Counted from the first letter of the stretch, positions 11,564 to 25,380 are shown. The stretch is 64,000 nt of DNA from Gordionus sp. m RMFG-2023 (GCF_954871325.1 NC_088779.1:20586846-20650845); one strand, 5' to 3'. The notes: a model not told the origin generated them from the sequence alone. Numbers and translations are program-made.

Positions 11564-14500
11564 TATATCACGGATCACGGAAAAATATTTAATAAATACT
11601 TTTGAATATAATACGAAATATTTCTAATAATAATATAATTTATAAAATATTTTTGAGTAATGTTAATAATTTAGAATAGACCTATGAACTATTCGTATTC
11701 TATTCTTTTAAACGAGGCAACATCTCATAATTCTTGCGAATACAAATGTACATATTTTCCAACAAATCGAATATGAGTCGTTAGAATAATCGGATTGAAT
11801 AATGAAAAGACTCTTAACCGACGATCTTGGTAATCGTGTTCAATTTTAATTTTTGAAACAAATAACTGTGTTTAATAAATATAAATTATCCGTTAATACC
11901 ATCAGCACATACTACATTAATATAATTTAAACTTTATATTAATAATTTTTATCTTTTTTTGTTTCAAAGATCATATCAGGCAATCATAAGAATAACTCGT
12001 TCGTTGTTTTTATATTACTTATTACTTAATATATTCTTCAGACGAATTTGCACAAAATTTTAAACATTTATGAATTTTTCCCCCTTGCAAATTTCCTTTT
12101 TGGATTTTTTAAATAACAATATAAATCACAATTTTTCCCCCTTGCAAATTTCCTTTTTGGATTTTTTAAATAACAATAGAAATCACGTGATTCAATAATT
12201 TTCTAATTGTTTTCCCATATATTTTTGAGCAAATTGAAAAATAATCCTTTTCTCAAGAGCGAAATTAAAGATTTGCTAGCAATAAATCACATTATTTGAT
12301 CAATATTAAAATTATTAAATCCTGAACATGCTAGACGATGAAAAATAGTTAAAAAAAATAATAATATGAATGTTCTGGAAAAAGAAATGGATTTCTTTAC
12401 AATTAAAAACTCTCAACTTATAGAAATACTTTTATATTTTCAATTCTACAATCGAATGCCTTACTAGAGAATATTTAGTCTTATTACGACTGCACGAAGA
12501 AAGGAACGCAGATTGCATTGCATTTATCCTTATTGGGAAAATTGTGGTTGGACAAAATTATAATTATTCATGTTTTCAACCTATCTTCATAGCATCGATA
12601 GAAAATCCACTTTTAAAATCATCCATATTAGTAGTGTCGCAAGCTAGGAGCTTTGAATACTAAAGCCGCCCTTTTTTAAAAATTACCACCAATTTTGAAA
12701 AATGACTTGCACTCTATTTTTAAATGTTCATCACCCATTTAAACAAATACATTAATATATTTTAAATAGCTTTCTTACCTAATGTTTGGGCTTATTAATA
12801 AATATTATTTTCCTTGTGGCATTAAATTAATTTTATTATATTTTTCTTCCTTTAGCCTTAATCAAAAACAAAATGTTTTAATTTAAAGTATATTTTATAT
12901 GATTAAATTTAATATTCATTAACTTTTGCTTTGATTTTTAAATCTACAAAACGTTATGCTTATTTTCAAATTAATATAATGTACATTTTTAGAAGTCCCA
13001 TATTAATTCTGAAAGCAGTTAAAGGACGAATTTGGTAAAAATATACTTATAATTTTATAAGAAAATCTAAAAGATATACCTTTTAGAATAGGGTTATCTG
13101 AGGATTTTTGATTAGTTATATGGGTAAAGTATTTGTCAAATTCCACTTCATGTTAGAAATTATTTTGATTAGTAATACATGAGTATTATAATGAATCATA
13201 GTAAAAGATATAAATCTATGAACATAAATCCAACCGAAAGCCGGATAAAAGGGGCTGAAAGCTTACGAAAAGGGAATATAAGGGCTTCGACTTTGATCCC
13301 ATAAATTTTATATAAATTGAATTTACAAATTTCTACACCCTTTAAAAATAAGGCGAGGAACCGCTAAATGGGGGTAGGACAAAGCCCTTTATAAACTATT
13401 ATAAAAGAAAAATTCAAGCTTTGAGTGATAAAAAATTGGTACCTTGATGGTTGTAGGGTATAGCGTATTCAGAATTTTAAGTTGAAACCTATTCGAAAAA
13501 AAGGAAAATAAATCTAAAATTTCCAACAAAAAAGGTAATCTAATCAAATATTAGAAAAAATAGCGTTCATTTATAAAACATGTCCCTTAATTACGCTACC
13601 AGTGCTAGGTCAAACATGTTGACCATATAAATTATATTTTCAAGTATTTTTTTTAGCATAATGTCTTTCGATTTAAACTCTTAAAAAATTTATTATACAA
13701 TAGAAAAAATTACAATTAGTAATTAATACAAATTGGCAAAATTCAATTTTTTCAGTATAAAGTTTTTACAATTTTTTTCATGTATTTTTAAAGATTAATT
13801 TGTTATATATAATAAAATTGAAACGATAGAGATACTCTAATCAAAAATATCTGTTTATCAACATTAAAAATAACAACAATCTCTTTAATAATCTTGTAGA
13901 TTGCAATGAAAACGGCTGAGAAAATATTAAAAATCATTTCTATGTGTTTATATATATATATAAATTTTTCACATTTTAAATTCATATAAATTCTATATTT
14001 TAAATCTTTAGTCAAATGGCCTTTGGCACAACTATTTAAGCACAGGTCACTTTTTAGTGCTTTAATTTGTTTAGTAGAGAAATAGAGGAGGGGGGAGGGG
14101 AAGGGGAATTACCAGCAAATTAAAAGTTGAGAAATGTTAAAAATTTTAAGAAAATTATAAGAAAACAGAAACAAACCTTTTTAAAAAAATTTAAAAAAAA
14201 TTATAATAAAATTTCTCTAATTTCCAAATAATATTTCAAATTAGATTTACTATACAGCCTAAGCAACAAATAAAACTTAAAAAAAGTTATAATTCTTTTG
14301 ATGATGCTTGCTTATTTTTTCTATTAATCTTTGTATATGAAAATTTATTATACAAATTTTCCTATGAAAAATATGTAATATTTTCACATTTTTCATGTAG
14401 CCTTCCTCCCAAAATAGGAAATTGTCTAGCTTTAATTAAAAGATTATATTATGAACCACAAGCCGGGTAAAGAGTTTAATTATGGAAGTTTTAACTACCC

Positions 14501-14879
14501 TGAGCCCACTAACCTATCCCTTGCAGAGTGACTAAGACCTAACGAAATGACTACAATTCCATATAGGTAACGTTAATAATTTCCAAAATAAAGTTGACTG
14601 CATCTAAAAATGTGAAGAGAGAATTAACAATAGAACTTAATCCTATCGAATTAACCACAAATTCCCATTAATTAGCAATTAATAATCTTGGATACTGATA
14701 TTTAATATGTATTTTTTTATCAAGAATTGAACTTTTACGAAATGGGATTACAAGTTTTTTTAGGAGTACAAATTACTATCATCGGTTCATACCTAATTAC
14801 ACCTTTGTACAAGTTATCAAAGAAAAATACAAGAGTTGAATGGAAAATAACAAAATGCTAGTTTTGAGATATTTATGAT
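11564..14879. other. Gene-poor AT-rich region
   Basis: It contains a 57-bp tandem duplication (12073-12186), an open plus-strand segment of about 80 codons at 12421-12663 preceded by a TATAG acceptor-like site (no family recognised; includes REYLVLLRLHEERN) and a degenerate region at 13250-13800 similar to 18830-19130. The minus frame at 13803-14015 is low-complexity and probably not a gene. Confidence 0.5.
12073..12186. repeat. 57-bp tandem duplication
   Basis: Two nearly identical 57-bp units, each starting AATTTTTCCCCCTTGCAAAT, lie head to tail and differ at about one base. Confidence 0.9.
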
Positions 14880-16024
14880 AGAGATGGTAGATAAGACTAT
14901 TCTGAAATTGTTTTAACAAGAATTAGATATTATATTAGCAGTGGATGCATCTAATAAAGGCATAAGAGAAGCTTTGTTGCGAACGAATGATATTGTTGAG
15001 AAACCAATCTTATTTGTATCCAGACAGTTTAATAGTGCTGAAAGAAATTACTTTACTATTGAAAAGGGAGTTTTAGCCGGGAAGGTTGGATTAACAAAGT
15101 GCAAAGAATATCTAATTAGAAGAACCTTTTTATTATATACGGATCACAAGCTGTTAGTTTATTTATTTAAAAAGGACAACAAAGAATTAATAATTTCACC
15201 CAGACTACAAAAATGGTTGTTATTGGTAGGTAGCTTCGATTTTGAAATAAGGTTCAGAGCGGGTAAATAAAATTGTTTACCAATATTATCAAGACTATTT
15301 GTTAAGAAAGAGGATGAGGAAATAGAACCCAGAATTAATAGTTTGGAGCAGTTTTTCGTAGAAGATGAATTAAATTATAATATTAAAAGAGTGTTGAAAG
15401 TAGATAACAGGGAAAAGCCTATAAATTGGTAGATAAAATATCCAAACAAGATGAAGAATTGATAAGAATTAGAGCGTGTTTGAAGGGAGATATGATATAT
15501 TAGAAGCTGTTCACACCGAACAATAAGGCATAGAGAGCATGAAGAATAAAGCACGAGAGTATATTTGGGGTCCAAAATAATGTAATACATGTAACATGTA
15601 GACTAATATACCAACAAGAAACAAGGAAGATAAATGGCCTGAGAGCATTACATGTTAAAATGAGAATAAAAGAGATTTTATCATGGAAGATGCAGGTTCA
15701 AAATGGATAGATTGTCAGCATGTTTCAGGTTTATCAATTAAAGTAGCAAGAAAAGAGTTCGTAGGTAAATATGGATTAATGAAGACTTTAGTATCAGATG
15801 GAGGTCCAGCATTTAAAGATAAATTTTGCGGTTGTGAAAAATATAAAATTTTGGTAGTTTAGTTCGGATACTGCGGTTTGATGGTCCAATTAAATGGGGA
15901 AGTATGTAGTAAGGAAAAATATAGGAAGGAAAAAGGTCGAGGTAGAAATTAAAGCAGGAACCTGGTCAAGACATATTAAACAGTTAAGACCTAGATGTGT
16001 AGGGCAAGAATAACAATGTGTTTG

Positions 16025-16275
16025 AAAATTGGTGATAGACGTAATTGATTTGTTTTTTATCAAGTCTTGTAGAATTATTAGAATCATAATTATGTATGTT
16101 GGAAAATTGATGATACACATAATTGATTTGTTTTTTAACAAGTTGTGCCAGAATTATGAGATTTCTAATTTTATGTGTATTAAAGTTGATGATAGACATA
16201 ATTGGCTGTGTTATAACTGAATCATAATTTTTTGCTCTGATAAGGATGTTTGATAACAAGTTGTGCTAGAATTAT
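16025..16275. repeat. About 75-bp degenerate tandem repeat
   Basis: The phrases GATGATAGACATAATTG, GTTTTTTATCAAGT and AGAATTATGAGA recur three to four times at about 75-85 bp spacing between the integrase remnant and the LTR. Confidence 0.75.
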
Positions 16276-16491
16276 GAGAGTCATAATGTTTTTATGTTAA
16301 CTACACAAGATTGGGTAAAAGGAGAAAAATAGCATGCTGGCCGTGTGAAGGTGATCATATTATGAGATGAGACAGTGCCCAACCCAATGACATATAATAT
16401 ACCGTTGTCGGTACAAGAAGAAAATTTGCAAAGTAAGACGAATCCCTAGGAAGGGGCCCGAGAAGAATAAGTTCAGTTTTAAGCAAGGGGG

Positions 16492-16922
16492 TGTTGTTAT
16501 TGTGATTGTTATAATAATTGGATATTATGATTATTTTTTTTGTCTGTAATATTTATATATATATATATAATTAAAATTTGAATAATTATTGAGAGTTTAT
16601 TGTATAATAAAGATTTTAATTTAAATTTTAATATTTATAATCAAACGATTGTTGATGATGACGCAAATTTATTATAAATAATTAGACGATTGTTATGATG
16701 CAATTTATAATATTTGTATAAATAATCAGACGATTATTAGGATGTAATTATATAAAAAGACATTTTTTTATGTAAAAATTATTATTTTTCGTTTTTTTAA
16801 AGATTTAATAAAGTAATTTATAACAATATTTTGAGTGATTTCTTGACTTAATTAATTTAGATCCTTGTTAGTTTTTCAATTTGATACCCCGATTTATAAA
16901 ATTATTATCTTAATTACCTACA
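16492..16922 (+). repeat. 3' LTR of the Ty3/gypsy fossil (end approximate)
   Basis: It starts TGTTGTTATTGTGATTG immediately after a purine tract and plausibly ends near CTACA at 16922. It is AT-rich and contains AT-rich repeats. No partner LTR is available in the window to fix the end. Confidence 0.55.
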
Positions 16923-17987
16923 TATTAAAATAATCATTCATCAATATAAATTTATGATGTTTAATAATATATACCCACCTTTTTTTTAAATATATATATA
17001 TATTTTTTTATAGTATCCATTTTAATATATATTTTGTAATCCTCTGTAAATTATATAATTTATTTTATAATATTTTTTTTAAAAATAATAAAAAAGTCGA
17101 ATATCAAAAAAAAAAAAAAAAAAATTAAACAGTATATTATTCAAGAATTTTATTATAAATATGAAATATTACAATTAGAAATATATTTCTTCGATTTTGT
17201 TTATAAAATTTTATTATTTACATCATTATTATTAATACATTAAGCATAAGCTTATTCTTCCCAATGAATGTATTTAAACCACCCACTAGGAATATTTTTT
17301 TTTGCACATATTGCTCAGCCACTCATAATTCTTCTTTAGGTTTGTAGAACTTTGACTCATTAAATCATCTGCAAATATTCTTATCAAAAAATAAATAATT
17401 TTTAACATAAAAATTTATATAATTAAATACATGATAATTAATTATTTAAAATAATTTTAATAATTAATACCATTAAAAATATGTTCTAACATGTATATAA
17501 TATCATTAAAATATGTTGGCATATTTACAAGTTTTAACTATTTTATGTCAAACGCTAAACCAATTAGATTTTCTAGCATGTCTTATATTATATAATTTTA
17601 TAAAATTTCTTCCATTTGGTGAATATTAATCTATTTGAATTCTATTCCACATGGGATGTTCATCATTTTTTTTTACCAAATATTGGCATACACAAACTTT
17701 TTATTTCAATATGAATGTATGAATTTGGCCAATCAATACATGGCCAGACAATACTCACCTGTCTATTATCATAAAATGCCTTTATGTATATTAAATAAAA
17801 CTTAGTTCCAATTTTTGTGTGAATAATGCTAAATTTCTAAGGATAATATTTTTTAAATATCAGTATCCTAAATTAGTAATTTTAACCAAACAAAAAAATG
17901 TAAAATATTATTTAGAAAGAGGTACTAAAAACAGTTTATTCAAGATATTTTTTTATTGCATTGCTCTAATTATTAAATGAACATAGG
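16923..17987. other. AT-rich spacer
   Basis: Holds a poly-A run at about 17105-17123 and short (TA)n tracts. No gene or element could be supported. Confidence 0.5.
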
Positions 17988-17995
17988 TAATGTAC

Positions 17996-18390
17996 TAGTG
18001 ATCTGCATCGGGCCTAATTTTTCAAGCCCGGCCCGGCCCAAAATTTTTTTAAAAAAGTTTTGCCGGCCCGGCCCAAACCCGAAATTTTTTTTAAAAAAAT
18101 TTACCGATCCAGCCCGGCCCGAATTTATTTAAATATAGAAATTAATTTTTATAATTACTCAAAATAAAAGACATATGTTATATGTCGTTTAGTTTTAATA
18201 AATAAAATCAAATATTTTTATTTTACATAAAAAATTGAATATAAAATTGATAAATTTAGATATATTTGAAAAAATTTCCAAGGTCCGACTCGACCCCACC
18301 CGAATTTTTTTTAAAATATTAGGCCCGGCCCGAACCCGATTATTTTAAATAGAATTAGGGGTACGGGCCGGGACTAACTTTGCAGATCTA
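17996..18390. mobile_element. hAT-type MITE with 8-bp target duplication, copy 1
   Basis: The left end reads TAGTGATCTGCATCGGGCC, and the right end read on the other strand is TAGATCTGCAAAG, giving short TIRs sharing ATCTGCA. The element is flanked by perfect 8-bp direct repeats TAATGTAC (17988-17995 and 18391-18398), the duplication length typical of hAT transposons. The interior is AT-rich, broken by repeated CCGGCCC words near both ends, and has no coding capacity. A second copy lies at 32593-32912. Confidence 0.88.
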
Positions 18391-18398
18391 TAATGTAC

Positions 18399-19899
18399 AT
18401 ATCATAAATATACTCATTTTGAGATATTGGTCAAATAGATAAAAAGTTAATGGATGGTGGACCATTCATCAAATATGGTCATTTATGCTACATCTCCCCT
18501 AATAAGTTTTATGCATTTGAGTAAATTATTTTCAAAATTCGAAACATAATTTTAATTAAAAATAAATATCCAAAGAGAGCATTATTAGAGATATTGTTTG
18601 TCAAATTATTAGGAATTATGAGAAGATGAAAAATAAGGTTTTAAATTTAATCAGTCTAACTATACAAAAAATAATCACCATAACACCAATGAAAAACTTT
18701 CTTTTAAAAATTGACCCTTAATTATTATGTTTGTTAGGTTAATATAATATTTTAAGTGTAAATAGTAAATAATAAAAAATATAATATTAAGTTTATAAAA
18801 CCGGACGAAGATTGGGCAAAGGTGTGATTAAGGGCCGCTAACTGTGGAGTATTTTGAGTGAAAAATATTAAGCAGCTCTGTTAACGGTACACATAGTTGT
18901 ATCCAGGATTTCATTTTGTAGCCAGTTCAAGAAGAATAATTAGAAAAATGAAAGTAAATCTAAAATTATAAAAAATAAAAATTAACTTATTATAAAGCTA
19001 GCAACAAAAAAAAGGAAGGTGTTTCGATTCAAAATTTTGATAAAATAAATTAGCATGATCTTTCATTCTTTTTATAAAAAAGTTTTACAATTTTTTTCGT
19101 ACATATATTTTAAAGATTAATCTTTCAAATTTAAGTTTGTTTTTACATATTTATGTTAATTTTTTTATTAAGATTCAAGATAATTATAATTATGGACATC
19201 AATATTGATAGCATGATAATACTATAAATAGTTACAAATAATTTAAAATAAAACAATTTTTTTAAATTTAATTAAACGTTACAAATAATGCTATTATAAT
19301 AATTTCAAAAAATTTATATATATCATGAATTCCAAAAAAACAACTTTTCAAAGTTTAGGTTACGAAAATATTAGAGTACTTCCAATTCCTATTAGGTAAT
19401 GCGAAATGACATTTATTGTCACCAGGGCTGTAACCGATAGGGGGGTTGTGGGGCACGGCTCTCACCTATTATAATTTTTTTTTAGCATGCCCCACTTAAA
19501 AAAATAGATGGTACGGCCTGCCCCTTTCAAAAAATATGAATTATTTTTTTATAATAGCTTTTAACATTACATTAATATTTTAATCATGAATTATACATGA
19601 TAAAATATTTTATAAATAAAATGTAAGTGTATTAATGTAATTGTCATTTCTAATTAAAAAAACTGATCCTTCACTATTTTAACTCGTTCTTAAAAAAAAT
19701 ATCTAACACTATATTCAACTATCCTACCCTGGCATTGTTTAAATCATCGTTTAGAATTAGCGGTGGATGAAAAAAAGTACTACAACGTTAATCACTGTAA
19801 AGCTAAAGCCTTTATTGAATAATGTAGTGTTGGATCAAAAGCGTCTGAATTTGGCATTAAGTTGAGTAATATAGGAAGGATACCTGATATACAATGTAT
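18399..19899. other. Gene-free AT-rich region with repeat scraps
   Basis: Positions 18830-19130 resemble 13250-13800. At 19425-19520 lies a GC-richer scrap with GGGCTGTAACCGATAGGGG. No gene was supported. Confidence 0.45.
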
Positions 19900-19937
19900 G
19901 TCTAGCAGTCTTCGTTTTGGAATAACTTTGGGGCCTT

Positions 19938-20132
19938 GTGTATACATTTCAAATTTTTTTTAGCAAATTTAACAGCCCGAAAATTAGTAGCCTGTTCACC
20001 CGACTCGAAAATGGTGAATTCTTAACAGATCTCGCCTTGAAGTATGATATTCTATTAGAATTATTCAATGTCTTTAAGCCAGACAGGTTTAAGTTAAAAA
20101 ATTTGTTTATGGATATGCCTGATGGGTTCTAA
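19938..20132 (+). pseudogene. Possible hAT transposase scrap
   Basis: The 64-codon frame contains LENGEFLTDLALKYDILLEL, similar in feel to the hAT segment just after the RW motif region (L-x-D-L-A-x-K-x-D-x-L-x-E-L). Flanking frames are broken. Identification is weak and could be chance. Confidence 0.3.
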
Positions 20133-21965
20133 ATCTTTTTTATAATTTATAAATGAATATTGATGCAAGTGGGGTTGCACTGAGATTTGGTCGATATATG
20201 AATGTGAGAAAGGATTAGAATTTATGATAATTCAACTAAAATCTTTATTTACGAAAATTTAAATTGTCTTTTTATTCAAAAAAATATTATTGTAACATTA
20301 AAATAAAATTTTATTTAACACCTTAAACGTTAATATAAATAATAAAATGTTGATTTATTATTTTTTAAAAAGAACATATGAAAAAGGACCCAGAAGCTAG
20401 GGAAATCAATATGTCCTGAAGTAATAATTAATTTTGAAGGAAAACAGAAGGCACTCTGACATAAAAGAAAATCAATTATATGCAAAATAAGTTAATAAGG
20501 ACTTATTCCGATGATTCTTTCTACTAATTAAGAATAGTATTTAACTATATAGTTTATATTTTTAGCTATCTTAATTGATATTGAATATTTAAAAAAATGC
20601 TAACTGGTCATCAGAGTCTCACATTTGTTTTGGGGAAGATAACTATTTTATATAATATAGATATGTATTTTACATAAAATGTTTCGATAAAAACTATTTT
20701 AAAAATAATTAAATTTTAAGAAATTGTTCCTCAAATTCTTAACAAAACAAAGATTCGCCTCTTTTTTTAGAGTAATGGCGATCCATGCAGTAAATTTTAG
20801 AACTACAGCATTGATTTTCAATTATAACAACATATATTTAGATGCGGATTATAGTTATGCTATTTTGAAGCAATATTTTTGATCCATCGATTAACGCTTG
20901 TCATCAGTTTTATCATATCCATGTAAAGTACCAGCAATATGATTTTTTCCCCCAATAGCTAAGGTTGAGGGTCTTTTTAGTAAAATAATAATAAGTATGC
21001 CTGGAAAATGTCAAACGTCGATCACATACGAATTATGGGTCTTTGAAATCATCTCATTTTCCACCTTTTTAAAAATATAATTTATAACAAAATTTGTTTT
21101 AAATGTGAAAATTCAAGCTCATTTTAAAAAATTAAGGACCTAACCAGAGAGGCCAAGAGTAATGCCAATATAATCATACAGTCGAAAAAATGTATATTAA
21201 TTAGCATTTATTTAATACTCACATCAAAATTTCCCTCAATTTAGAGTGATTATTACAATTGCAAGCAGAATATATTGTAATTTGCTTTCATTCAAGCATC
21301 CTCAGACATTTTTGAGAGAGAAATTTTTTAATGGCTGCCAATCGATTACTTGAGATATCGTTTTCTCATATCAAAAATTTTAAACCATAAAAATTTCTTC
21401 TAGTTAATGTTTGGTAATTCGAGTTGGTATAGCAATATTTATCATGCCTTATTATTTTTTTTTCGAATAAATTTGTAACAGAAATGAGAATATTCAGAAT
21501 AGTGCTAGGTAGTTTAAGGCAAACATATAGACATAAAATTTCTGAATACTTATGAAAAGCCTTAAAATCTCTTGCGAAATGTTTTATGCGTTTGCTAAGC
21601 TGCCCAGCAACAATTTAATTAAAATTCAGATTATATAGCTATCTTATAAAAAAAATCTTCGGAATTGTAAATTGCATCATTTTTAAATTTCTGCAAAATG
21701 GGTAAAATAATAAAATTTAGATAAGATCTATTTTCAAATTAACACCACAAAATCAGATTTGCATTAACTAATTCTTTATCGAGAATTTTTACTTTCCATT
21801 TATTTTGCCAGTTATTCTGATTACTCGTGTACAAACACATCTAATTTCATTCGAAAATTATGATAGAAAATTAAATATTTTTAGTCTTTTATTGTTTTTT
21901 AAAACATTTTTATAAACATAAGTTGTGAATGTTTATTAAAATATAGATATGTTTAAGAGCCATAG
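20133..21965. other. Gene-free AT-rich region
   Basis: I see no supported gene or clear element. Short resemblances to the inverted-repeat element at 25061-26816 occur near 20285-20350 (TTTATTTAACACC, ACGTTAATATAAA). Confidence 0.45.
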
Positions 21966-22264
21966 CTAGCATTGAACTTTAAATCCTTGATAATAAAAAT
22001 CGTAATTACAACCCCCACAATAATTGTCAATACAGGTAGCGGATGGATTAGCGGGACAAACTTTATTGAGGCAAGGAGATATAAGACAATTTACTAAATA
22101 CACACCTTTTGGGCAACAATTCACATTGTTAAAATTATAAGAATGAGAATCTAGAAATAAAAACAAAAATAAATTATTTTAAATATAAATGTTCTTTTTT
22201 AAAAAAATTCACTTATCAAAATGATGCCGACAAGTGTAAAGAATACCGTGAATAGGAATCTCAT
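21966..22264 (-). CDS. Small secreted cysteine-rich protein
   Basis: Two exons, 22264-22213 and 22150-21966, joined by a 62-nt GT-AG intron with a T-rich acceptor, encode 78 residues. Residues 1-19 form a hydrophobic signal peptide (MRFLFTVFFTLVGIILINS). The mature part has nine cysteines in the order C-C, C, C, C, C, C-x2-C and a final C, with the phrases CPANPSATC and NYCGGC. I associate this domain with short extracellular proteins and Kunitz-linked proteins of cnidarians and molluscs. It probably acts outside the cell, but no function can be given. The gene looks intact: start, signal, splice phase and stop (last codon TGC, then TAG) all agree. Confidence 0.8.
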
Positions 22265-25060
22265 AATTAGTAGATATGTATTATAAAAAAATGTGATGCA
22301 ATCTAACCTTAAAATATTTTATTATATAATAGTTATAATGAGGAGATTTTTGCATACAATGAATTTAAGTTTGAATAATACTATTTAAGTAATTAAAATT
22401 TATAATAATAAGATCATTCTCTGTTACATCTCAAAACTAAAACAATTTTTGGGTTTTATTTATTCAAAATATTATAATAACATCATTACTTATAATTTCT
22501 ATTAGTATAATTTGAATACTTCATGTTTTATCAAACGAAACTGAATGAATATTGAAAAATAATTGAGGAGTATGTGAATTTAATATTTCATTTTGAAACA
22601 TGTGATTTGTATAAATAAACTTTTATAAATAATAATTTCGGTTATAGTTTAAATAACTAATCTGGCAAAGATCAAATTTGGTAGATTATTTGATTTTTTT
22701 ATTATTCTAATATTAAATATTTTTATATTTTAATACGATAGAAAATAATTCATTTAGTGTTTATCTTACATCTAAATTTTACGCGCAGAATTTCATTTAT
22801 ATGTAAAAATCATCTCCTAAAATTTTTATTATCACAAATGAATATATAGGTAAAAGGCATATAAGAAATATAATAAAATAAACCAATCCCGAATTATTTG
22901 TAAACATTAAATTGTAAGCCAAATAACTCTAAAAATCAAATCGCATATTTCATAAATCGTTTGAGGTGTAAAGAATGAAAGACTGAAAAATGGTTATATT
23001 CTCGTATTACATGGTAAAAAATAGGTTTCAGAGTAGAGGTAACAAATCGCGGCAAATTCCGATCTGTTAAAAATTTCTGCACAAGTTGCCGGCCCAGACC
23101 ATGATTTTTACAAAAAATTAAATTCGAGCCTACTCAAAATAAAGAACGTCGAAAGATAACATAATTCAATAAAAAATTAAATTCGAGCCTACTCAAAATA
23201 AAGAACGTCGAAAGATAACATAATTCAATAAAAAATTAAATTCGCTACTCAAAATAAAGAACGTCGAAAGATAACATAATTCAATAAAAAATTGAATCGG
23301 CATGCATTTTCATAAGAAATATTAGGACTGTGCCAATAATAAATTTAAAAATGAGATGAGACCAATATGTAAAAGAGGGATTGTTTTGGGTTTATTTGCA
23401 ATTGCAGCAAAAAGGATAAAAAAATTTCTGCCAGTTAACATTTAGCTATAAACAGGGGTATGGAGCGGAACGTTCCGGGAACTGAACTTTGAGTCAATTT
23501 ATGGAACGGGAACCGGAACAGTAGTTATAAATTTCTATAATTAAAAAAATAAAATTTTTAATCAATCTAACAGGTGCACATATTAAGTTCTTTCTATTTT
23601 CTTTATAATAATAATCATTAATCATATTTAATTACACAATACTAGCAAAGTAATAAGAATTAATAAATTAAAAAGAGGTGGAACATTTTTATCTAGTTTA
23701 TTAAATTTATTTAGCTAATTTTTTTTTCTATGAAATGAATGCTCTTAAATTTTAAATGGACAAAAAGGATGATATTCTATCAATTATAAAAAATTTTCGA
23801 GCGGTTAAAAAATCCTATCTTATGAATTGGCCCAAATCGTATTAGCAACTCCAGGTCAGGTTTGTTAGTCGAATTTTTACGACTCTGAACTCAAATTGGA
23901 GTCGCAAAACTCATTTCAAATTGAGGGGCTCAATGAGGCATATGAGTTAGTTCGATGAGAGGGCTAAAGTTTATTTAGAATTGGCCTGCTATTATATTTA
24001 CTCCACGATGAAAATATTAAAAATTTTTAACCACTTTGGTTAGGAAATTTAAATATTTTAAAATTCGAAATGACCTATGTGTATTATTTTAAGAATATGG
24101 CCATGCTATTATTAATATTACTTAAACCTCGACATTTCGCTGATAGTCCAAACTTTTGTGCCATCTATGAAATAGCTTTCCGGATAAAATTTTGAATTAG
24201 CCGTTTTTAAAAATTGGTTCAAATCGAGCCGTTTAACAATAATACCTTTTAATATACAATTATTAAGAATATTAAATATAAAAAAAGGATTTATTTTTTT
24301 AAAATAAATTTCAGGTCTGGGTAGGAATTTTTTAAATATATATTTATTTTAATATTTCTAACCAATAATGACATAAAATATTAAGTTTAAAAATATGGCC
24401 CGGCCCAGGTATTTAAAAAAAAAATTTAGACTCTGCCCTGGTTTATCAAAAAACGGCCCTGTCCGGGATTGATATATAGTAATAGAAATTATTTTTTAGT
24501 CATAATTCAGAAAGTGATTCCAACGCATCTATTGAAATCGATAGGAAAATTTCTAACTCGGCCCGTAAACTTTTGCACGGCCGGATATAATATTTTTTAA
24601 TTGGGCGCGGCACATCAAAACTTTATGAAAGGTCTGCCTAGGTCAGTTTAGCATTTTTTTATTCAGTTTTCTGCCATCACAATTTTTATTAATATCTTTA
24701 AAATTATTTTTTCAGATAAAAAATTATATTTTTAATTACCCCTTTCTTCTTTTTTTCCAAAAATTAGATTATTTTATTACTATGGAAATTTAATAATTAA
24801 ATAATAAATGGTGTCTTTTCATCATCCCCCATTGTAAAAATTTTAAAAGAAAATAGAAGATTATTTTTAATTGCATTAAAAAAGTTTGATTTTGTAGACT
24901 CTGATTTAAATCTTTATTCCAACTCGCAGGCTTATGATTTTGGCGAGGTAAATTTCTATTTATTGATTAAATATACTACATTGAAATGCTATTAATTTTT
25001 TTTAAATGTCTGTACGCAAATCTGGTGAAACAACTTTTCGATTAGATAGTTGTTAAATAA
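22265..25060. other. Gene-free AT-rich region with GC-rich element scraps
   Basis: It contains a 59-bp tandem repeat (23112-23300), a hAT-like end with CAGGGGTATGGAGCGGAACG (23451-23530) and CGGCCC-word remnants at 23080-23110 and 24380-24660. No coding sequence could be supported. Confidence 0.5.
23112..23300. repeat. 59-bp tandem repeat, about 3.2 copies
   Basis: Units start AAAAAATTAAATTCGAGCC and end AACATAATTCAAT. Copies one and two (23112-23170, 23171-23229) appear identical; the third lacks a few bases; a partial fourth follows. It grows out of a CGGCCC-type element remnant. Confidence 0.92.
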
Positions 25061-25380
25061 GTCAATAAAGTCGATTTAAAATTTTATTTTATTTAACACA
25101 TTTCGGCGAAATTATTTTTAGTTTATATTAACGTTTTATTTTATCGTATTAACATTATTTTAAAATCAATTTATTATTGATATCAAGTTAAATTCAATTT
25201 TAAACAAACATTTTCTTTTATATAATTGATTATTTCATGATTTATTTATTGTTTAAAAAAGATATAAATGAAAATGTTCGATTAAAATTCAATAAAATTG
25301 AATTTAACAATTGAATTTAAAATAATGTTAATACGATAAAATACGTGATACGTGATAAAAGCGTTTTCGCCCTCTGGTTG

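Larger units (their letters stand above)
14880..16922 (+). mobile_element. Ty3/gypsy LTR retrotransposon fossil, 5'-truncated, with 3' LTR
   Basis: Pol remnants lie in the usual order: RNase H (about 14930-15270), a weak zinc-binding region and an integrase core remnant (about 15640-15870). A tail with a local tandem repeat and a purine tract (AAGCAAGGGGG) follow, then an LTR. Gag, protease and the first part of reverse transcriptase are absent, and no 5' LTR was found. The copy is broken in many places (of the order of ten) and looks old. Confidence 0.8.

Noticed and set aside
15890-16259. Several frames of 63-91 codons on both strands
   Set aside because: They come from the tandem repeat inside the Ty3/gypsy fossil and are not genes.
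23112-23300. CRISPR-like array
   Set aside because: Units are contiguous identical repeats without unique spacers, and the genome is eukaryotic.
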